Assembly: GCF_016801865.2 (NCBI RefSeq)
Contig: NC_068939.1
Span: forward strand, 152,710,507 to 152,774,506
DNA: 64,000 nucleotides
Source of the DNA: Culex pipiens pallens
Taxonomy: Eukaryota > Arthropoda > Insecta > Diptera > Culicidae
Reading direction: 5' to 3'
How positions within the stretch are numbered: the stretch's first letter is position 1; every line of letters begins with the position of its first letter. The translations under genes and the position numbers were made by a program. The notes under the pieces were generated by a model. The model did no database searches. It was not told the DNA's origin and saw only the letters and a program-made list of their open reading frames with translations. Below are positions 9,795 to 23,224 of the stretch, in pieces.

Positions 9795-9964
9795 GAGGTA
9801 TTAGACTATGGCAAACAAAAAATGTCGCACTTTTTGACAGTTTGACAGTTTGCCAGTTTTTTTTTGCAGAAACGTTAGCTTGCATACATTTTGCATTGTT
9901 TGCGAGTTTGGCAAACTGTCAAACACGAAAAAGTGCGAGTTTGTTCGTGATAGTCTAATACCTC
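9795..9964. mobile_element. MITE, GAGGTATTAGACTAT termini
   Basis: A 170-bp element with perfect 15-bp inverted termini GAGGTATTAGACTAT, then CGCACTTTTT and CAAACTGTCAAA blocks in inverted arrangement. It could fold into one long hairpin. It resembles the neighbouring MITE at 9545-9760. Confidence 0.65.
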
Positions 9965-11493
9965 CTTAAAGATTAAAAATCTTAGTCTTTAATCTTCGGA
10001 AAGTCGCGCAAAAAAAACTACAAGGGCAGTGCATCTGTAAGAAATTTGAAAAAAAAAATCGAATATAATTCACCAATTTTAGTCGTCTTTGTTCTGCAGT
10101 TGGGTTAAATCAACTTTGTACGGAAGTTGTTGTCGGAGTCACTAACTCTCCAAAAGCTAGAGTCAAATTAGAAGCCAGCGTTTGAGTAACTAAAGATTCA
10201 AAGTCTAAGCCCTTAAACCCATACGATTACGGCTTAAACAACATAAATTTCCTCAAGTTCCTCCCCACTCCAGAACGCCGATTTTCAGAGGCTCGTACGT
10301 CAAACTTTCGGCACGCGTTGAGCATCATTTAACCCGTCACAATTACCTCGTTAACGGGGCCAAACTTTTTCTACACACATAGCTCTGCTCTGCTTATTAC
10401 ACGGTTACCCAGAAACCCGGAAGTATGAAAAATGATGTCACATTTGCCAGAGTACTTGCAATATATTTACCCTGAACGCAGGGGTCGCTAGAGAGAAAAG
10501 AAACTAAATTCAGTTGTTTCGAATGTACGCATACGATAGGGCGCACTCTTACAGTAGAACTTCGATGGTTTGACAACTTGCTTTGGAAATACCGTGGAGA
10601 ATTTCCCTTGTCCCCTTAAAAAAGTGGAGCATAAACATTGGAGTTTTCAAGCAAAGCGTTAAAATGTCAAACCACCGCAGTTCTACTGTGAAACTCACTT
10701 GTAAAAATACACATGAGCGAGCACGACTCGGCGAACAAATTGCTATTCTTCGCGTTTCCGGTTCCAACCTGGAACCCGGTGGAATGAATGGCATTCTTTC
10801 AAGTGTTGTAAAAAAATGTAAGCAGGTGTGTGTGTGTCATATATAGAAGGTGACACGGAGAACAATGCCATTGCATTACATTCTTGTAGACAATATATGA
10901 CACTAAAGAAGAAAAAAAAAACTGCGAAAAAAAGTTTTGCGTGCGAGTTACATGAATAAAATTACGTCAAAATGTGTTCAAGAAGTTCATTAATTTGGTG
11001 GAATACTTGTCGAGCACGAACTCGTTTGAGCGATGTAGAATGAAGGAGAATGTAACTCTTGGGTGCTGCAAATGTTCAATTATTACCAATATCAACATAG
11101 AAATAAAATGTAACCCTCAGACTTGCTGTCATCAATATCCCGCTATAATTGGACAACCACACAGTCTGCTGAAGTGGGTGTGTGCTCTGAAACCACATTA
11201 TTATCGATAATTTCACCCCAAACCGCAACTCAACACTTGCGCTTCTCTGCAGAGTAGTTTTGGGGTTGACCTTTTCCACACAAGCGCACACACTCACACG
11301 AGTCCTTCAACGGGTGGTGGAGTGCAATTTTGGTCTTTTGAACTAGAAACGTAGAAAGCCTTCAAGCGAGAGGGTTGCCAAATCACCCGGAATATCATGC
11401 GGCCGGAATCACGTCCTTGTCCGGATGCAAACTCAAACTGGCGTCGTCGCCGGATCGTTGAAGGTTGGCTGTAACCCTTTCGAGCCCGAGCTA
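9965..11493. other. Spacer between GrC and GrD
   Basis: No gene recognised. It holds fragments similar to the GTTGTCGGAGT sequence around 9770 (again at 10127), a small pogo-like MITE (10552-10688) and otherwise unique AT-rich sequence. It is the 3' flank of GrD on the minus strand. Confidence 0.4.
10552..10688. mobile_element. Pogo/Tc1-like MITE, CAGTAGAACT termini
   Basis: A 137-bp element with termini CAGTAGAACTTCGATGGTTT and, from the other end, CAGTAGAACTGCGGTGGTTT. The left flank is TA and the right flank TG. CAGTnGAACnnCG ends are typical of pogo/Tigger-type elements. Non-coding. Confidence 0.6.
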
Positions 11494-12864
11494 CTAAAGC
11501 GTTTCGTAGTTGATGTTCTTCAAGTCAAACTGTATCAGAATGACGAGGTACGTCGTGAGCGTGCCGGCCATCTGTCAAAAAAGAGTTTGATAATTAAACA
11601 GGTCTTCAGGGGATGACAAATACCAACCCGGTAAAACAGTTCCCAGTTGAAGTCGTACAAGTGGCATGTGATCCGTGGCGAGTGATGGCTCAACTGCTGC
11701 GAGAAGGTGCGAAGTTCTTTCAAGACTCGTTTTTCGAATCTTCCGTACGCTATTACTTTGTGGATCACAACTACCGTACGTGAGCACTGAAATTAAGGAT
11801 ATTATTAAGTTGGAATTGGTTGTAAAATGGCAACGACAACCTCCGAGTTCACAACACTCGCCAACGCCATGAATTCCACGATGTAAAAGACAAACAAGCC
11901 ATCGAGGACCATGTTGGTGCGGGAGAGCCACCGCATTTCCGCCGTCACATTGGTTGTGTACGAGTGGATCAGGAAGAACGCCGAGAATATGGTGAACGCG
12001 TAGCCAGCCCACATCAGGACCGCGTACTGCATTGAGAAGCAGTGGTTGAATAGGTGCACCGTGTTACTGAGTCGTTCGTGCAGCTTGGCCAACGTTTGGA
12101 TCAAGCGCTGAGTGGATGGTACGTCTCCAACGTGTGAAGCCTGCGTTTGAACGGACGTTGGAAAGTATTTGCTGAAAAAATTTAGCCTTTTTGAAGTTCT
12201 GAACCAATAGAACTTTTGTTGTTCCTTACCAAATCGCTTCGTTGAGCAGCTTAAAGTGAGTTCTGAGCGATAGAAGCGTAAGAGAAGAGTAGCAGTTGCA
12301 AAGACACAGTATCAGCAGCATGCGAGCAAAAGCGAACGTCGACCTAAAGTCCGTGTACAACCGATCCATTCCAACCCACTTGAACAGTGACGGTGCGTAA
12401 CTGTAGGTCAGCAGCACTTGGAACGGCAAGCTCACAAAGTACGTCACGTACACCGTGGCCAGTATGAACTTCCTCCGGTGATTCACAGTCAGTCCCAGCA
12501 CCAGCAGCTCATCGCTACACCTGGCAATGTTGTTGTACAGCTCAAAGATGACAAAGCCGTTGTAGTTGTTCCACCAGGGCACGGTCACCGCAAAAAGGCA
12601 GCAAAGCACCGTAGCTCCGTACGTTCCCACGTTGACCAGGACGGAATCGGTCAGACTTAGGAAGGCCAGGATCGCTCGCAGTCCACAGGACGCGCTGTAA
12701 ACATCGAGCAGTGCTGCCAGCACGAAGCAGACCAGATCCGTCAAAGACCGGTGCACGATCCGGGCGGAAAAGTCGATGGTGGTAAAATGGACCAGCAGAA
12801 GCCGGGACGCACGGTACACGGGTCGTATAGTGTCGAAGTAGGTGCGCGCCACGAACCAGCTCAT
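11494..12864 (-). CDS. Gustatory receptor (GrD), four exons
   Basis: Predicted seven-transmembrane gustatory receptor of 400 residues on the minus strand, paralogue of GrB/GrC (MSWFVARTYFDTIRPVYR at the start). Exons, read leftwards, are 12864-12230, 12171-11841, 11786-11628 and 11571-11494. Intron 1 is in phase 2, the others in phase 0; exon 1 (635 bp) and exon 3 (159 bp) have the same lengths as in GrC. The last exon reads MAGTLTTYLVILIQFDLK, containing the transmembrane-7 signature. Two donors are weak (GTTGTC for intron 2, GTTGGT for intron 3), but phases and homology support them. The gene points towards GrC, so it is an inverted duplicate about 3.1 kb away. An initiator-like CAGTG lies about 12-16 bases upstream of the ATG. 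Ligand unknown. Confidence 0.88.
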
Positions 12865-13949
12865 CGCGAGTTCTCACTGGGATGTGTAGGGAATTCAGTT
12901 GGATAATCATTCGGTAAAATTAGCTCGTTTTTGATTGATTAGAAGATATTTCATGATGCATTAGTATCCATTACTCAAATTAGAATTCTTAAAATCAGTC
13001 GTTTAAGGGCTAAATATGTCATCCAAACCCTGTTTTCCAACTGTACGGTAATCAGCAAACCTATCCATAGGCGGCCCCTTGCTGGAATCGTCTCTTCCCA
13101 GTGTACGTACTCCCCACGTCATGTGAAATGTGCCATCTTGGTTTCGAAGTTGGTGGTTGCTCACTGCTGTTCACTCAGCTAGAAGTGACATAAAGCAAAC
13201 CAATTTTATTGCGTTAATTTCCGGTTGCAATTCCAACTGGTACTCTGGATTCCGTAGAATCTTCCGTGCGCTTCCTTCCGAGCCTGATGAGAGCCAGATG
13301 CCCCCATCCAAAGTGAACATCGTCAGTTGAGTTCTAACTAGACAGGCTTGACTGCAGGGAATTCGTCTTCAATGAAGGCATTAGCCGTGGCGGCGGTGGA
13401 ACAGTTTATGTTCGGCAAACAACAGCGCAAACAGATGTGTTTCTTGCAAGACGACACGATATGGGAACGCAAATTAACATAATAGACGCACGCTAGCGTG
13501 TCTCCTCCCCCACGCGACTCATTGTTGGCAGAAATGTTTACCGGTTGTCAGCCTGTAGAATATGAAGGTAAGAACCTCTAAGGTAGAACGTCGATTGGTG
13601 GTCCTGGTTATTCTCAATGTTATTATTCTCACAACCATTGTGGTACCCTTAAAGTCCTGTTCGTGGATTTGCTCACTACTGCGGAAGTACTAATAATAGT
13701 TTCCGGTGAGTTGTACCAAATCGGAAGGACACGCGCAGTCTGTTGTCACTGAAACCCGCTTGATGGCCGTAGACAACACGGACCCCCCTCCGTTCAGGGA
13801 CGATGCAGCGCGATTGTCAAGCAGATTAGAATTAGTGCCGTTTCCGCATCTTAACGTAATCGCTTTATGGCGTTTTGAATAGCTCAAGGAGGAGCCTTTT
13901 CCCCGCGAGAGTGCTTAAGTTGTTTCAGTTTGCTTTAGAATTTTGTCAG
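12865..13949. other. Spacer upstream of GrD
   Basis: No gene recognised. It contains the GrD 5' flank and moderately GC-rich unique sequence (about 13.05-13.9 kb) without a convincing reading frame. Confidence 0.35.
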
Positions 13950-14396
<447 letters not shown>

Positions 14397-15023
14397 AACC
14401 AAACCATTTGACCTCATTTAAGAACAGCTTTTGTAGATGAAAAATGACAACCGGACAACTTTAAGTAAAGCAGATTGTTCTGCACGATCGCGTTTCGCCA
14501 TTTACATCGCCGGGTCACGGGATTTTAATTATTAATTAACAGGATTCACGCTTCATTGGACCAGCCAATTACGGCACCACACCCATCGGATGACAGATGG
14601 TATTAATTATGGACCAAATAGCCACTGACGTGGACAGCTGGTGGATGGTGAATGGAGGTGGTGGTGGTGGCGCATTGATCAGATTTAAAACAGAAGGAAA
14701 TTACAGAAGCAGCAATTATTGACACGGGGCTTACTCATTATGGTTTGGGCATTGTTATGGATTTATTCAATAAAGTTACAAGGTTTTTTTTTTGTAGAAA
14801 AAAGGATTTTGTTTTTGTTCACGACTATTTCACTTTGCATTTTTTTATGACGAGCTTGTTATAGGAAGCAATTAAGCGAGAAAGCCTTTATTTCTATTTC
14901 GATGTTATAAATTAAGTCGAATACATTTCCATCGCCAGCTGAAAGCGATCTCCTTTTATAACAATGGATGAAGTAAGACAGCGAGCAAGTTGCTAACTCT
15001 CGTTTTTCTTTACTTAAAAAAAA
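14397..15023. other. 3' flank of GrE, no gene
   Basis: AT-rich spacer. On the minus strand AATAAA at 14892-14887 lies about 130 bases after the GrE stop and is the likely polyadenylation signal. Confidence 0.4.
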
Positions 15024-16288
15024 CTAGTTAGATGCCATGTTTTCAAATTGTAACAAAATAATCAAATAGGTAACAATCGTCCCGAAAGCCTACAAATAAA
15101 AACAACACTAGTTGAAGATTGAACTAGATTCAGTAACTTCAAATGTCTTACCGAAAATAACGTCCCAAAATCAGCATCATAGAAGTAAAGCTTCACGCAA
15201 ACTGGCACCCCATAAAGCTGTCTGGCGAAACTCCTCAAACTGGCAACCGTTCGATGATCCTTCGAGTTATTCAACGCCTTGTAGATCAACTTGCTCGTTT
15301 TGCTGCCCTCCCATCCAACCAGACTACACCGAACGAGCAGCGCAACCAGAAGACCTATGTAGTACACATTCCACAGACATCCCTGCACCAACACTCCGAA
15401 CTGACTTGAGTTCCCTGTCCACAGCATCCGGTACACGGAGAAGATGTTGAAGGTTGTAAAACCGATCACGACCGCCGAGATCAGGATGATCTGGATCCAC
15501 TGGTATTCGCTGAGGAGATCGACGGTTTGGTGTAGTTCTGCGTGGATTTCGGAAAGTTCTTGGACGAAGTCAGCTTCGTTGGCATTTTTGGCGAGAAGTT
15601 CCCGTACCCAGATGAAGCTTCGTCGATTTGAGGTGTTCAATCGAGATTCAAGGAGTTGGTTGACCTGCTGGAACCGTTTCGTCACGAGGTAACTCTTGAT
15701 CATGTAGTTTCCGTAGACAATTGCGTACGCAGTGTTAAACAGCAGTGTTAATACTGCATTAAGTAATGCATTTGTTACGCTGCCAACCTCTGAAACGAGA
15801 ATAATTGGTGTAACGATGAGTAGCAAGAGTAAACAGGCGGTTGCAACGGCTGAAGCTATCCAGATATCCCTCCGCTGGGCATCATGATCCGGTTGACTCT
15901 TGAGCAGAACCTTTAACTTTTCATCAACGCGATGAAGTTTTCCAAATATTTCAGCATTCTCCAGATACTTCGCCGCATCCAAAATGGTCACCACAATCAA
16001 ACTAAAAGCGGTCAATGCCAAACATATCCGCGGTCCATAATCCAAAATGAAGGACCCACGCGGTTGCGCCCACTGTGGCAAGCTGCTGTACACCACCAAC
16101 GCAACCAACTCCGTCAGCAGCAGTCGTGCAAAGTTCAAAACTCGCACTAAAGTTACACGATGCGTGACATTCCCTGCGGATCCGCTGGATTTGTGGAACG
16201 TGAGCCCGACAATGTCCGCCGCTAACTGATTAAGGCGAGTCGCGTCATAAACCGTGCCTGGTGGGATCAATCGGGAAAGTGTCTTCAT
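15024..16288 (-). CDS. Gustatory receptor (GrE), two exons
   Basis: Predicted gustatory receptor of 400 residues on the minus strand. Exon 1 is 16288-15152 (379 codons) and exon 2 is 15089-15024, joined in phase 0 across a 62-bp intron with a good donor (GTAAGA). Exon 2 reads AFGTIVTYLIILLQFENMAS, carrying the transmembrane-7 signature. Exon 1 has several hydrophobic helices and the family-typical LIYKALNN segment before the last intron. It retains only the conserved last intron, unlike GrB-D, so it belongs to another subfamily. A TATA box lies 45-53 bases upstream of the ATG, so the 5' leader should be very short. Ligand unknown. Confidence 0.9.
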
Positions 16289-16332
16289 TATGCCACCCTA
16301 TACTAATCCAGGAATTACAACTGGAAGTGCTT

Positions 16333-16341
16333 CCTTTTATA
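16333..16341 (-). promoter_or_regulatory. TATA box of GrE
   Basis: The minus strand reads TATAAAAGG, ending about 45 bases before the GrE start codon, a canonical position for a gene with a short leader. Confidence 0.5.
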
Positions 16342-16841
16342 CACATATCAATAACGGGTGATTAATTATGCACAAGTCTACCGGGACGAACAATCGGATA
16401 CGGGCAATTAGAGCGATTAGATTGATTGTGGTGGGAATCCATTTGATGGAGCAAAATGTGTGCGATGGATCGCTAGGTAAATTATGCATTCGATAAATTA
16501 ATTACTCGGTATGGTTTTCACAAATTGTAATCACAATTGGAAACCATAATAATAATAATTTAATTGTGTGGTTTTATTGTTATGCTAAACACTTTCATTA
16601 CCTCAATTGTTTTATTTCATCTTATTTGCAAGCACTTCCTTTAAAATTGACACAAAACACCAGGAGGCAAAAAAATCAATATGCTTCATAATTATATTTA
16701 GCAATGACAAAAATTTCTGCACAGGCTCAACACGAAGAGAAGCATGAAGTTTGGGGTCCCCAGAAACACATGCACTTTGAACTTTTCAAAAATATTTAGA
16801 CATGACCGAATGATTTTTCTCCAATGTTTGTAAGGGAAATT

Positions 16842-17968
16842 CCCAAGTAACATTTTTAAACCAACTAGCCACCACCATGTTTTATTGAGGTTTTATTGTA
16901 GCATCTTGATTGCTTAATAGTTTTATTTGGGCATTCACAGCAACCAACAAGCAAGAGCTTATTAATAGGTTCTAACAGGGTTTTATGCCTCGGACATAAA
17001 ACCGGGTGGAAATAAAAGCCGACTGGTTTTCAATAAGGTTTTATGAAAGTTTTAATAGAGGCTTGAAAACCAGATGGCAATGCCATGCCAAACGGTTTTA
17101 TCGCATGCTTTGTTAAAACCTAGGGTGTTGTAGCTGTCAAGTGCCATTAGACATGTAAAAAGCTCACTTAAAACCATAAGCTCCTAAAAGAGCATTTATC
17201 GCGGCCAAATAGCAGTGCATAAATATGGCGCTAAACGCGTGCTCTGATTGAATATGATTGACCGCCATCTTGATTGAAAAAATGAAAAACTGAAAAATTT
17301 GATTTAAATTTGATGAAAACACACATTTATGCTGAATTTCTGGTATGATTAATATAGATGTTTAAAAATATTTTGAACATTTTTTCAAAGAATTGCAATA
17401 AAAAAATTTTAACATTAAACACTATGATTACAAAATATTGATTTTTGATGAAGCGAGTTGAATTTTTTGGCTCTATCTCCCCTACATTTATCAATAAAAT
17501 TACAACCGCAGCTGAATTTGAGCCATAAATTGCGAGAAATAAGCTTAATATTTTGGATTATTTGGATTACCTCTAATATCTTATTTATCATCGCCATTTT
17601 TGACAACCATCTCCATAATTTCATTTGGCAAGACGAAGACTTATTTTTGCCAAAATAAAACCTATTTGGCATAAGACGTTTGAAGACGTATGAAATGTCA
17701 TTTTTCCATAACTTCTGACTAGGTTTTAACAAAAGTTTTATCAAGGCTTTGAGGATGTTGATAGGATTCAGTTGTAAAGCGTTGAACTCCTATGTAGGTT
17801 TTATAAATAGGCCGTAACAACCTTTTGCGGAGGTCCATTTGGGTTTTAAGTGGGGTTTATCAAGGTTCTGGGGAGTTTGTTACGACTAAGGGGTTTTAAT
17901 GTTGATTTAAGCTGATAGGTTTTATAGCGGTTGTGACAGCTTTGATAAAGTCTAAAATGTTACTTGGG
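16842..17968. mobile_element. Non-autonomous 1.1-kb element, CCCAAGTAACATTTT termini
   Basis: The left end is CCCAAGTAACATTTTTA and the right end TAAAATGTTACTTGGG, inverted copies of each other. The interior repeats GGTTTTAT-like motifs many times on the outer parts and has an AT-rich core with no long ORF. No target duplication was found. Confidence 0.6.
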
Positions 17969-18541
17969 CTGCGCAGTCATTTATGTCATTTTTTGTAGGT
18001 CAGTGTAATATAAGTCCAATCAACTGAAAAAAAAATTGGGAGTGTATTTTCATGCTTGAAAATCATACAAAACAGTTTTGGAATAATTTGAGAAATAATT
18101 GGAAATTTTGTGCAATTCCAATGTACTGTAACATATATTTTGAAACCTAATAAATACAAAACTGAAGTATAACGCATTTTAAAACATGTTTTTCATTCAT
18201 GTGTAGGAACCATGGCTTGTTCTTTCATATTTTTTCTCTTTTTCTGCCATCCCATCGTAATTTTTCATTTCTCATTCTCAACTTATTCATAATAACAAAA
18301 ATAATTGTATAAATAACAAAAATCAAGCGAAACTTTTTCAATTGGCTTGAGCAAAATCTTCAACCTTTGGAATTGTCAGGCCTGATTTGAATTTTTTGAA
18401 TAGATTTTTATTTTAAAAAATTGGATAATTTCACATAGAATCAGAAAATTTTATTTTTCTCATCTTTGAATTCTTAAAATGTATTTTTATCTAAGCAAGT
18501 ATTCATCCCTGCCTTGGGCAAAGTTTTAGGTTATCATTAAA
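17969..18541. other. AT-rich spacer
   Basis: No gene or clear repeat seen between the two DNA elements. Confidence 0.3.
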
Positions 18542-19956
18542 TAGAGGTGGGCAAAACCGCTTTTTTTAGGAGCCGCCCATTTTCGTTCGCTCATTGAAAA
18601 GAGCCGCTCTTTTGAACGGCTCTTTTTAAGAAAGGTGTGATTTTTAAGCTATTTGAATTTGGAATTATATAAATTATTCGAAAGAAATAAGCCGAAACGA
18701 GAAGATGCCCTTGAAAACTCTAGGTTTTGGCAGTCTCTATGTCAAGATTTCTACTCGAGCCTAAACTTTCGAATAATTGAAAGGCGTCCAAACATTAATC
18801 CAAGCTTTTGGGAAATATTGCTATTAATTTTAAAATTGCATTTATTTCTGCCGATATTGAACTAATGCTGATGTTTTATTTAGAGGAAATATTCTGCTAA
18901 CTCTTTTCTACATTCTTATTTGATCGATAAAGTCTTTAAACGCTAAAGTTTATTCGGGCAAGAGGATTTTTATAAATATCTAAGCTATTTAATAGATTTT
19001 GGGTAATATTTTACAAGTTAAGCAAATTGAAATGTTCAAGTTTATATTCGGGTAATACTTGAATAAACGATCAGTTGTGCAATGAATAGGTTTTTTTTTT
19101 TTCATTTTGTTTAAGATATTATTACTTTTGGAATTTCAAAAAAAGTAGGAAACTGAAAATATGAGTTTGAAAACTATTGAGTGGTGTTCAAATATTGCGT
19201 TTATGCTGGCATCAATGCTATTGAGAGTCTTTAAATTTATATCAAGGGTCCTGATTGCTTCAAAAAGACTAGGTCACTCGCGAGCACAAATCTAGAGCGA
19301 CGAAAAACTGCTCTGATGTATTTCTACCGTTTGTCACTTCCAAACCAATCGCTACCGAACACTCTCTCTTTGCTCTTCCTCTCATTTAAATCGGGTAGTA
19401 CAGCGATGGTTTGGAGAGACCGATTTCGTTAAGACGCTCAATGCTGACTGAGAATACTTTGCGATCGGCTTAGCTTTGATCATTTAAGAAATTGCTTAAA
19501 ATCAATGATATCAATAATATTTTGAAATTTGGTAGTTTACATAACATGATTTATATTGATGAGAAAGTTGCTATAGACATCCCAATGAAACATGATGATT
19601 CGGATCTGAAAATGTTGGGAAAAGTCCCTCTTTAACCGGCTGTTTTTTTTTTTATCCCGAAGCACTTGAAAAAAAAACACCAAGGGACAATGTTGTGAAT
19701 AATTTTTTATAAGTATTGAAAAATGAATTTGAAATTGCATTTTCACTACTCAAAAACTAACTCAACACAACAATTTGTTGGAAATTCAAAAAAATATATT
19801 TATAACAATTTAAAAAAATCATTGCATCTTGGAACGGTTCGTTCGACCGAAGTTCAAAAAAAAAAAAACCGCGGTTCTTTTTTGTGAGCCATGGTTCATT
19901 CGCTCTTTTCAATGAACCAGCTCTTTGAGCGGCTCGCTTTTTTTTGCCCTCCTCTA
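18542..19956. mobile_element. Non-autonomous hAT-like element, TAGAGGTGGGCAAAA ends
   Basis: Termini are TAGAGGTGGGCAAAA and, from the other end, TAGAGGAGGGCAAAA, followed on both sides by GAGCCGCTC-type and CATTGAAAAGAGC blocks. Flanks are TCATTAAA (18534-18541) and TCATTAAT (19957-19964), an 8-bp duplication with one mismatch. Ends of this kind and an 8-bp duplication fit the hAT superfamily. The 1.4-kb interior has no transposase ORF. Confidence 0.7.
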
Positions 19957-19964
19957 TCATTAAT

Positions 19965-21866
19965 ACTCAACGGAGAAAGAAAGGAACGCGTGAAAACCTT
20001 AAATCATTAGATTAATTTCCAATAGTCGTTTTTTCACTCATAGATTATTATAGATTTATTTGATAAGGCATAATTTGAACAAGAGTTTACGAAAACATTT
20101 TTTTGGGCAAAATTTCAAAATCTTATATTATTTAAAAATGTAGAATTCAATTTTTTTTCCAAAAATGTTTAAATTTTTGAAATATTAAGCTGAAAAAAAA
20201 TTGAAAAGAGGAGATATTATTTTCTTGACATTGTTTTTGCTGATACACAAATTATGCAATTTTTTTTTTCTCAGTGTCAAAATTAAAAGCAACAAAAATG
20301 TTGTAGGTTATTTTTAGCCCTTTTATAAAGTTACTCTTGTATGGAGACATGTATAAATGAATCAATGATGCCTTATGCTTTTTTTTGTCATAGAGAAGCC
20401 TTCAACAATGTATAAACCAAATGAAAAGGTTTAAAACTTAATATTTAATGTAAAACAATTAAACATTTTTGACATTTTTTTTTCCGTTGAAAATTTTGTG
20501 ATCAGTATTACATTTAAATATGGTTATGCCCTTTCCAAATGTGATGCTTGGACCCAAAGTTTTCAAAATAACTTTTCTCGAAAAGATCACACAATTTGTT
20601 TGATTTTTTAACATTGAAAATTGGACCATTAGAAATTAGACATTAGAAAATGGGTGACTTTTTTGGTGAGACTTTGAAAACTTCATTTTTTTCTGTTTGT
20701 TTGTCTTTTGTTCACTGTATCTCAGCAACGAGAAATCAAGTGGTTCTAAGACGAAATTAAATGAAATTTTCTGTTCTTTTTTTGGGAATGGTCATAGTAG
20801 AACAAAAAACCGAAAACTGCATTTTTTTATTTTTTTTAGAAAAATCAAACATCAGTATCATCTCGAGAAAGTGCACTTTCCCTATTTTTTGCGGTATTTC
20901 TTAAAGTTATTTGAAATCGGCAATTTTTTTCCTTGATGCTATTATTTCTGAGTAGTCCTCATCAATACCTTCAACCAGACATGCATCCGCTCCAATTCCT
21001 CTTTTAGAAGAACTTGTTTGGCATTTCGCGTAGATGATTCCCAGCATGCTGTGCCAGTGAAAAAAGAAGAGCTCTCAGTGCCGAGCCGATGCATGTCTGC
21101 GTGCAACTTTGCCTGAAACACCAAATCGATCAGAAAATTCCTACAAGGGTATTCTCTGTGAACTCACACGAAATCGGAAAAAGTTGCCCCGAACCCTCTT
21201 CGATTTGCGTGAAACTTTGTTCCAAGGGGTAATTTTTATCCCTGATCTGGAATCCGAGTTTAATTTTTCGATATCTTATGACGGTGAAACGGTGTGACCT
21301 CTTTTATTTTTGAACATTTAAAAAAGACACGTATTTCAACAATTTATAGCCTGAAATGATGATGATTTGGAAGTTTAGTGTCAAAGGGTCTTTTATATAA
21401 AATCGAAAGTACGATTGATGGCGCACAAAATCGGTCAATGTTCTAAACTCTACTACTATTAAGAACGTGGTCATTTAGTGGTGGAATGAAAATGATTATA
21501 AGAGTTTACGGGAAAATATCTGATCAAATCATACTTCATTAGTTCTGCGGTCATTTTCTGTGGTTGAACATCACAAATTACCAACCTTATCGTCGAATCC
21601 TAAACTAATCCAGAAATTTCCATATGATTACCCAGGAACAATCAAACTCACACACATACACTTACACACAAGCAGTCAAACATCGTGGTGTACACGCGTG
21701 GATGGTCAAGAATTATGAGACGCATTAATTAGGACAGTAAATTTTCCACCCCATTTTCCACCAACAGCTTGCGATGGCATTGGCAGCCAGGTCAGTTGAG
21801 TTATGCATTTCTTAGTAGCTATTGTTTCCGCAGGTCGCGAGGTCAGTCGCCGGACAACGTCGGATC
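19965..21866. other. AT-rich spacer upstream of GrF
   Basis: No gene recognised. Part (about 20.69-21.14 kb) resembles other interspersed repeats of the window near 31.3 kb. The last 100 bases are the GrF 5' flank, with an initiator-like TCAGTT at 21792 about 70 bases before the start codon. Confidence 0.35.
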
Positions 21867-23199
21867 ATGTTGCCGAAGTTTTTCCAGCGCATTAGCCGCT
21901 GTGAGTCGGTTTACGATGTGATTTACGTGAAATATTTGCTGTACAAGTTTTTCGGTTTTACGATTTTCACCGTTGATGGACGGCCCCAGGACGGGAAGGT
22001 CAAGCTAACGGCTTGGGACGTGTTTTCGCTGGTGCGAGTGCTGGCGATGGAGGCGGTGGTGTTTTACGTGTCCTACACGACGTTGCAGTCGTGGGAGAGC
22101 ACCGGATCGAGCATCCTGGACAACGGCACGCGGTACACTTTTGTGGGGGGGAGTTTGTACATTTCGCTGGTGACGCTGCTGAATTATCGCCGGTACCGGG
22201 GCGTGTGGAAGACCTTCGCCAAAATGGATCGGTTTGATGGGAGGGTTGGTTTTGGTTCTTATGAACTTCACAACAGCTTAGTACAAATTGCACAGTCAGG
22301 TTTTTTTTCTAGGCTAAACAAATCAATGCGCCCGTTGATCAAAGAACCCAGCAGATTAGAGTCCTTCAATCGATTGCCGGTCTTATAATTAGTTTTGTAC
22401 TTATGACCATCTCCGGAATAGCTATGGTATTCTGGTCTGAAGAAACTTCAATCTACCGGTGGTCAATTCCTGTATCAGTTATATTTTTCAACATTCCCTT
22501 TTTACTGATGCAGCACCAAGTCCTGATAGTGACCTACCTAGTCTACTACCGCGTTCAACACCTTAACGCCACCTTCGAGGTCCACTTCATTCCCCAGAAA
22601 GAACCAACACTGGTGATCCTCGCAGAACTTCCTGCACCTCGTTCAATCCACGACAAACCCACCATCTTGCACAACCTAGTTATCCAATGGGACGAGATCC
22701 GGCGCATCGTTCAACGCATCAGCAACGAGTTCTACGCCCAGCTGATCTTCGTGGTGCTCGTGTCGATCATGATCGTGACGTTCAGCTTGTTCGCCCTGTA
22801 CCGGGCGTTCCTCACCGGGGATCGCGTTCAGATGGTGCGAGCTTTGATGTACATGGAGTGTGACGTGTACTACCTGGTGATGCTGGTACTGTTCACCTGG
22901 TCGGCTGATGGGATCAAACGGGAGGCCGTGAAAACTGCCGTTTTGGCGCACAAAGCCCTCCGAGAGTTGGAAAACGAGCGCGTTCAGGACGATCTGCTGC
23001 TGTTTTCGCAAATGGTCAACCATCAGGTGCCGGTTATCGATTGTGGCGTTTTCCTGTGTGATTGGAAGCTGGTCTTATCGGTGGGTATTGAATCTGTAGC
23101 TTCCTTGTTGATCGTCAAAACTTGTATTTTTAGATATTTGGAACCGTCACATCGTACCTGGTAATTTTGATTCAGTTTGATGCATCTCTTGTTACATAA
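21867..23199 (+). CDS. Gustatory receptor (GrF), three exons
   Basis: Predicted seven-transmembrane gustatory receptor of 403 residues. Exons are 21867-22244, 22313-23080 and 23134-23199, all phase 0, with introns of 68 and 53 bp. The architecture (about 380-bp first exon, long middle exon, 57-66-bp last exon) matches GrA, suggesting a shared subfamily. Exon 2 has AHKALRELEN, the family-typical helix before the last intron. Exon 3 reads IFGTVTSYLVILIQFDAS, the transmembrane-7 signature. The first donor is GTTGGT. An in-frame ATG 45 bases upstream (21822) is an alternative start, but MLPKFFQRISRCESVYDV is the more family-like N-terminus. AATAAA follows 25 bases after the stop. Ligand unknown. 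Confidence 0.9.
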
Positions 23200-23224
23200 T
23201 TTTTTTTTGAAGACAAATGTATGA

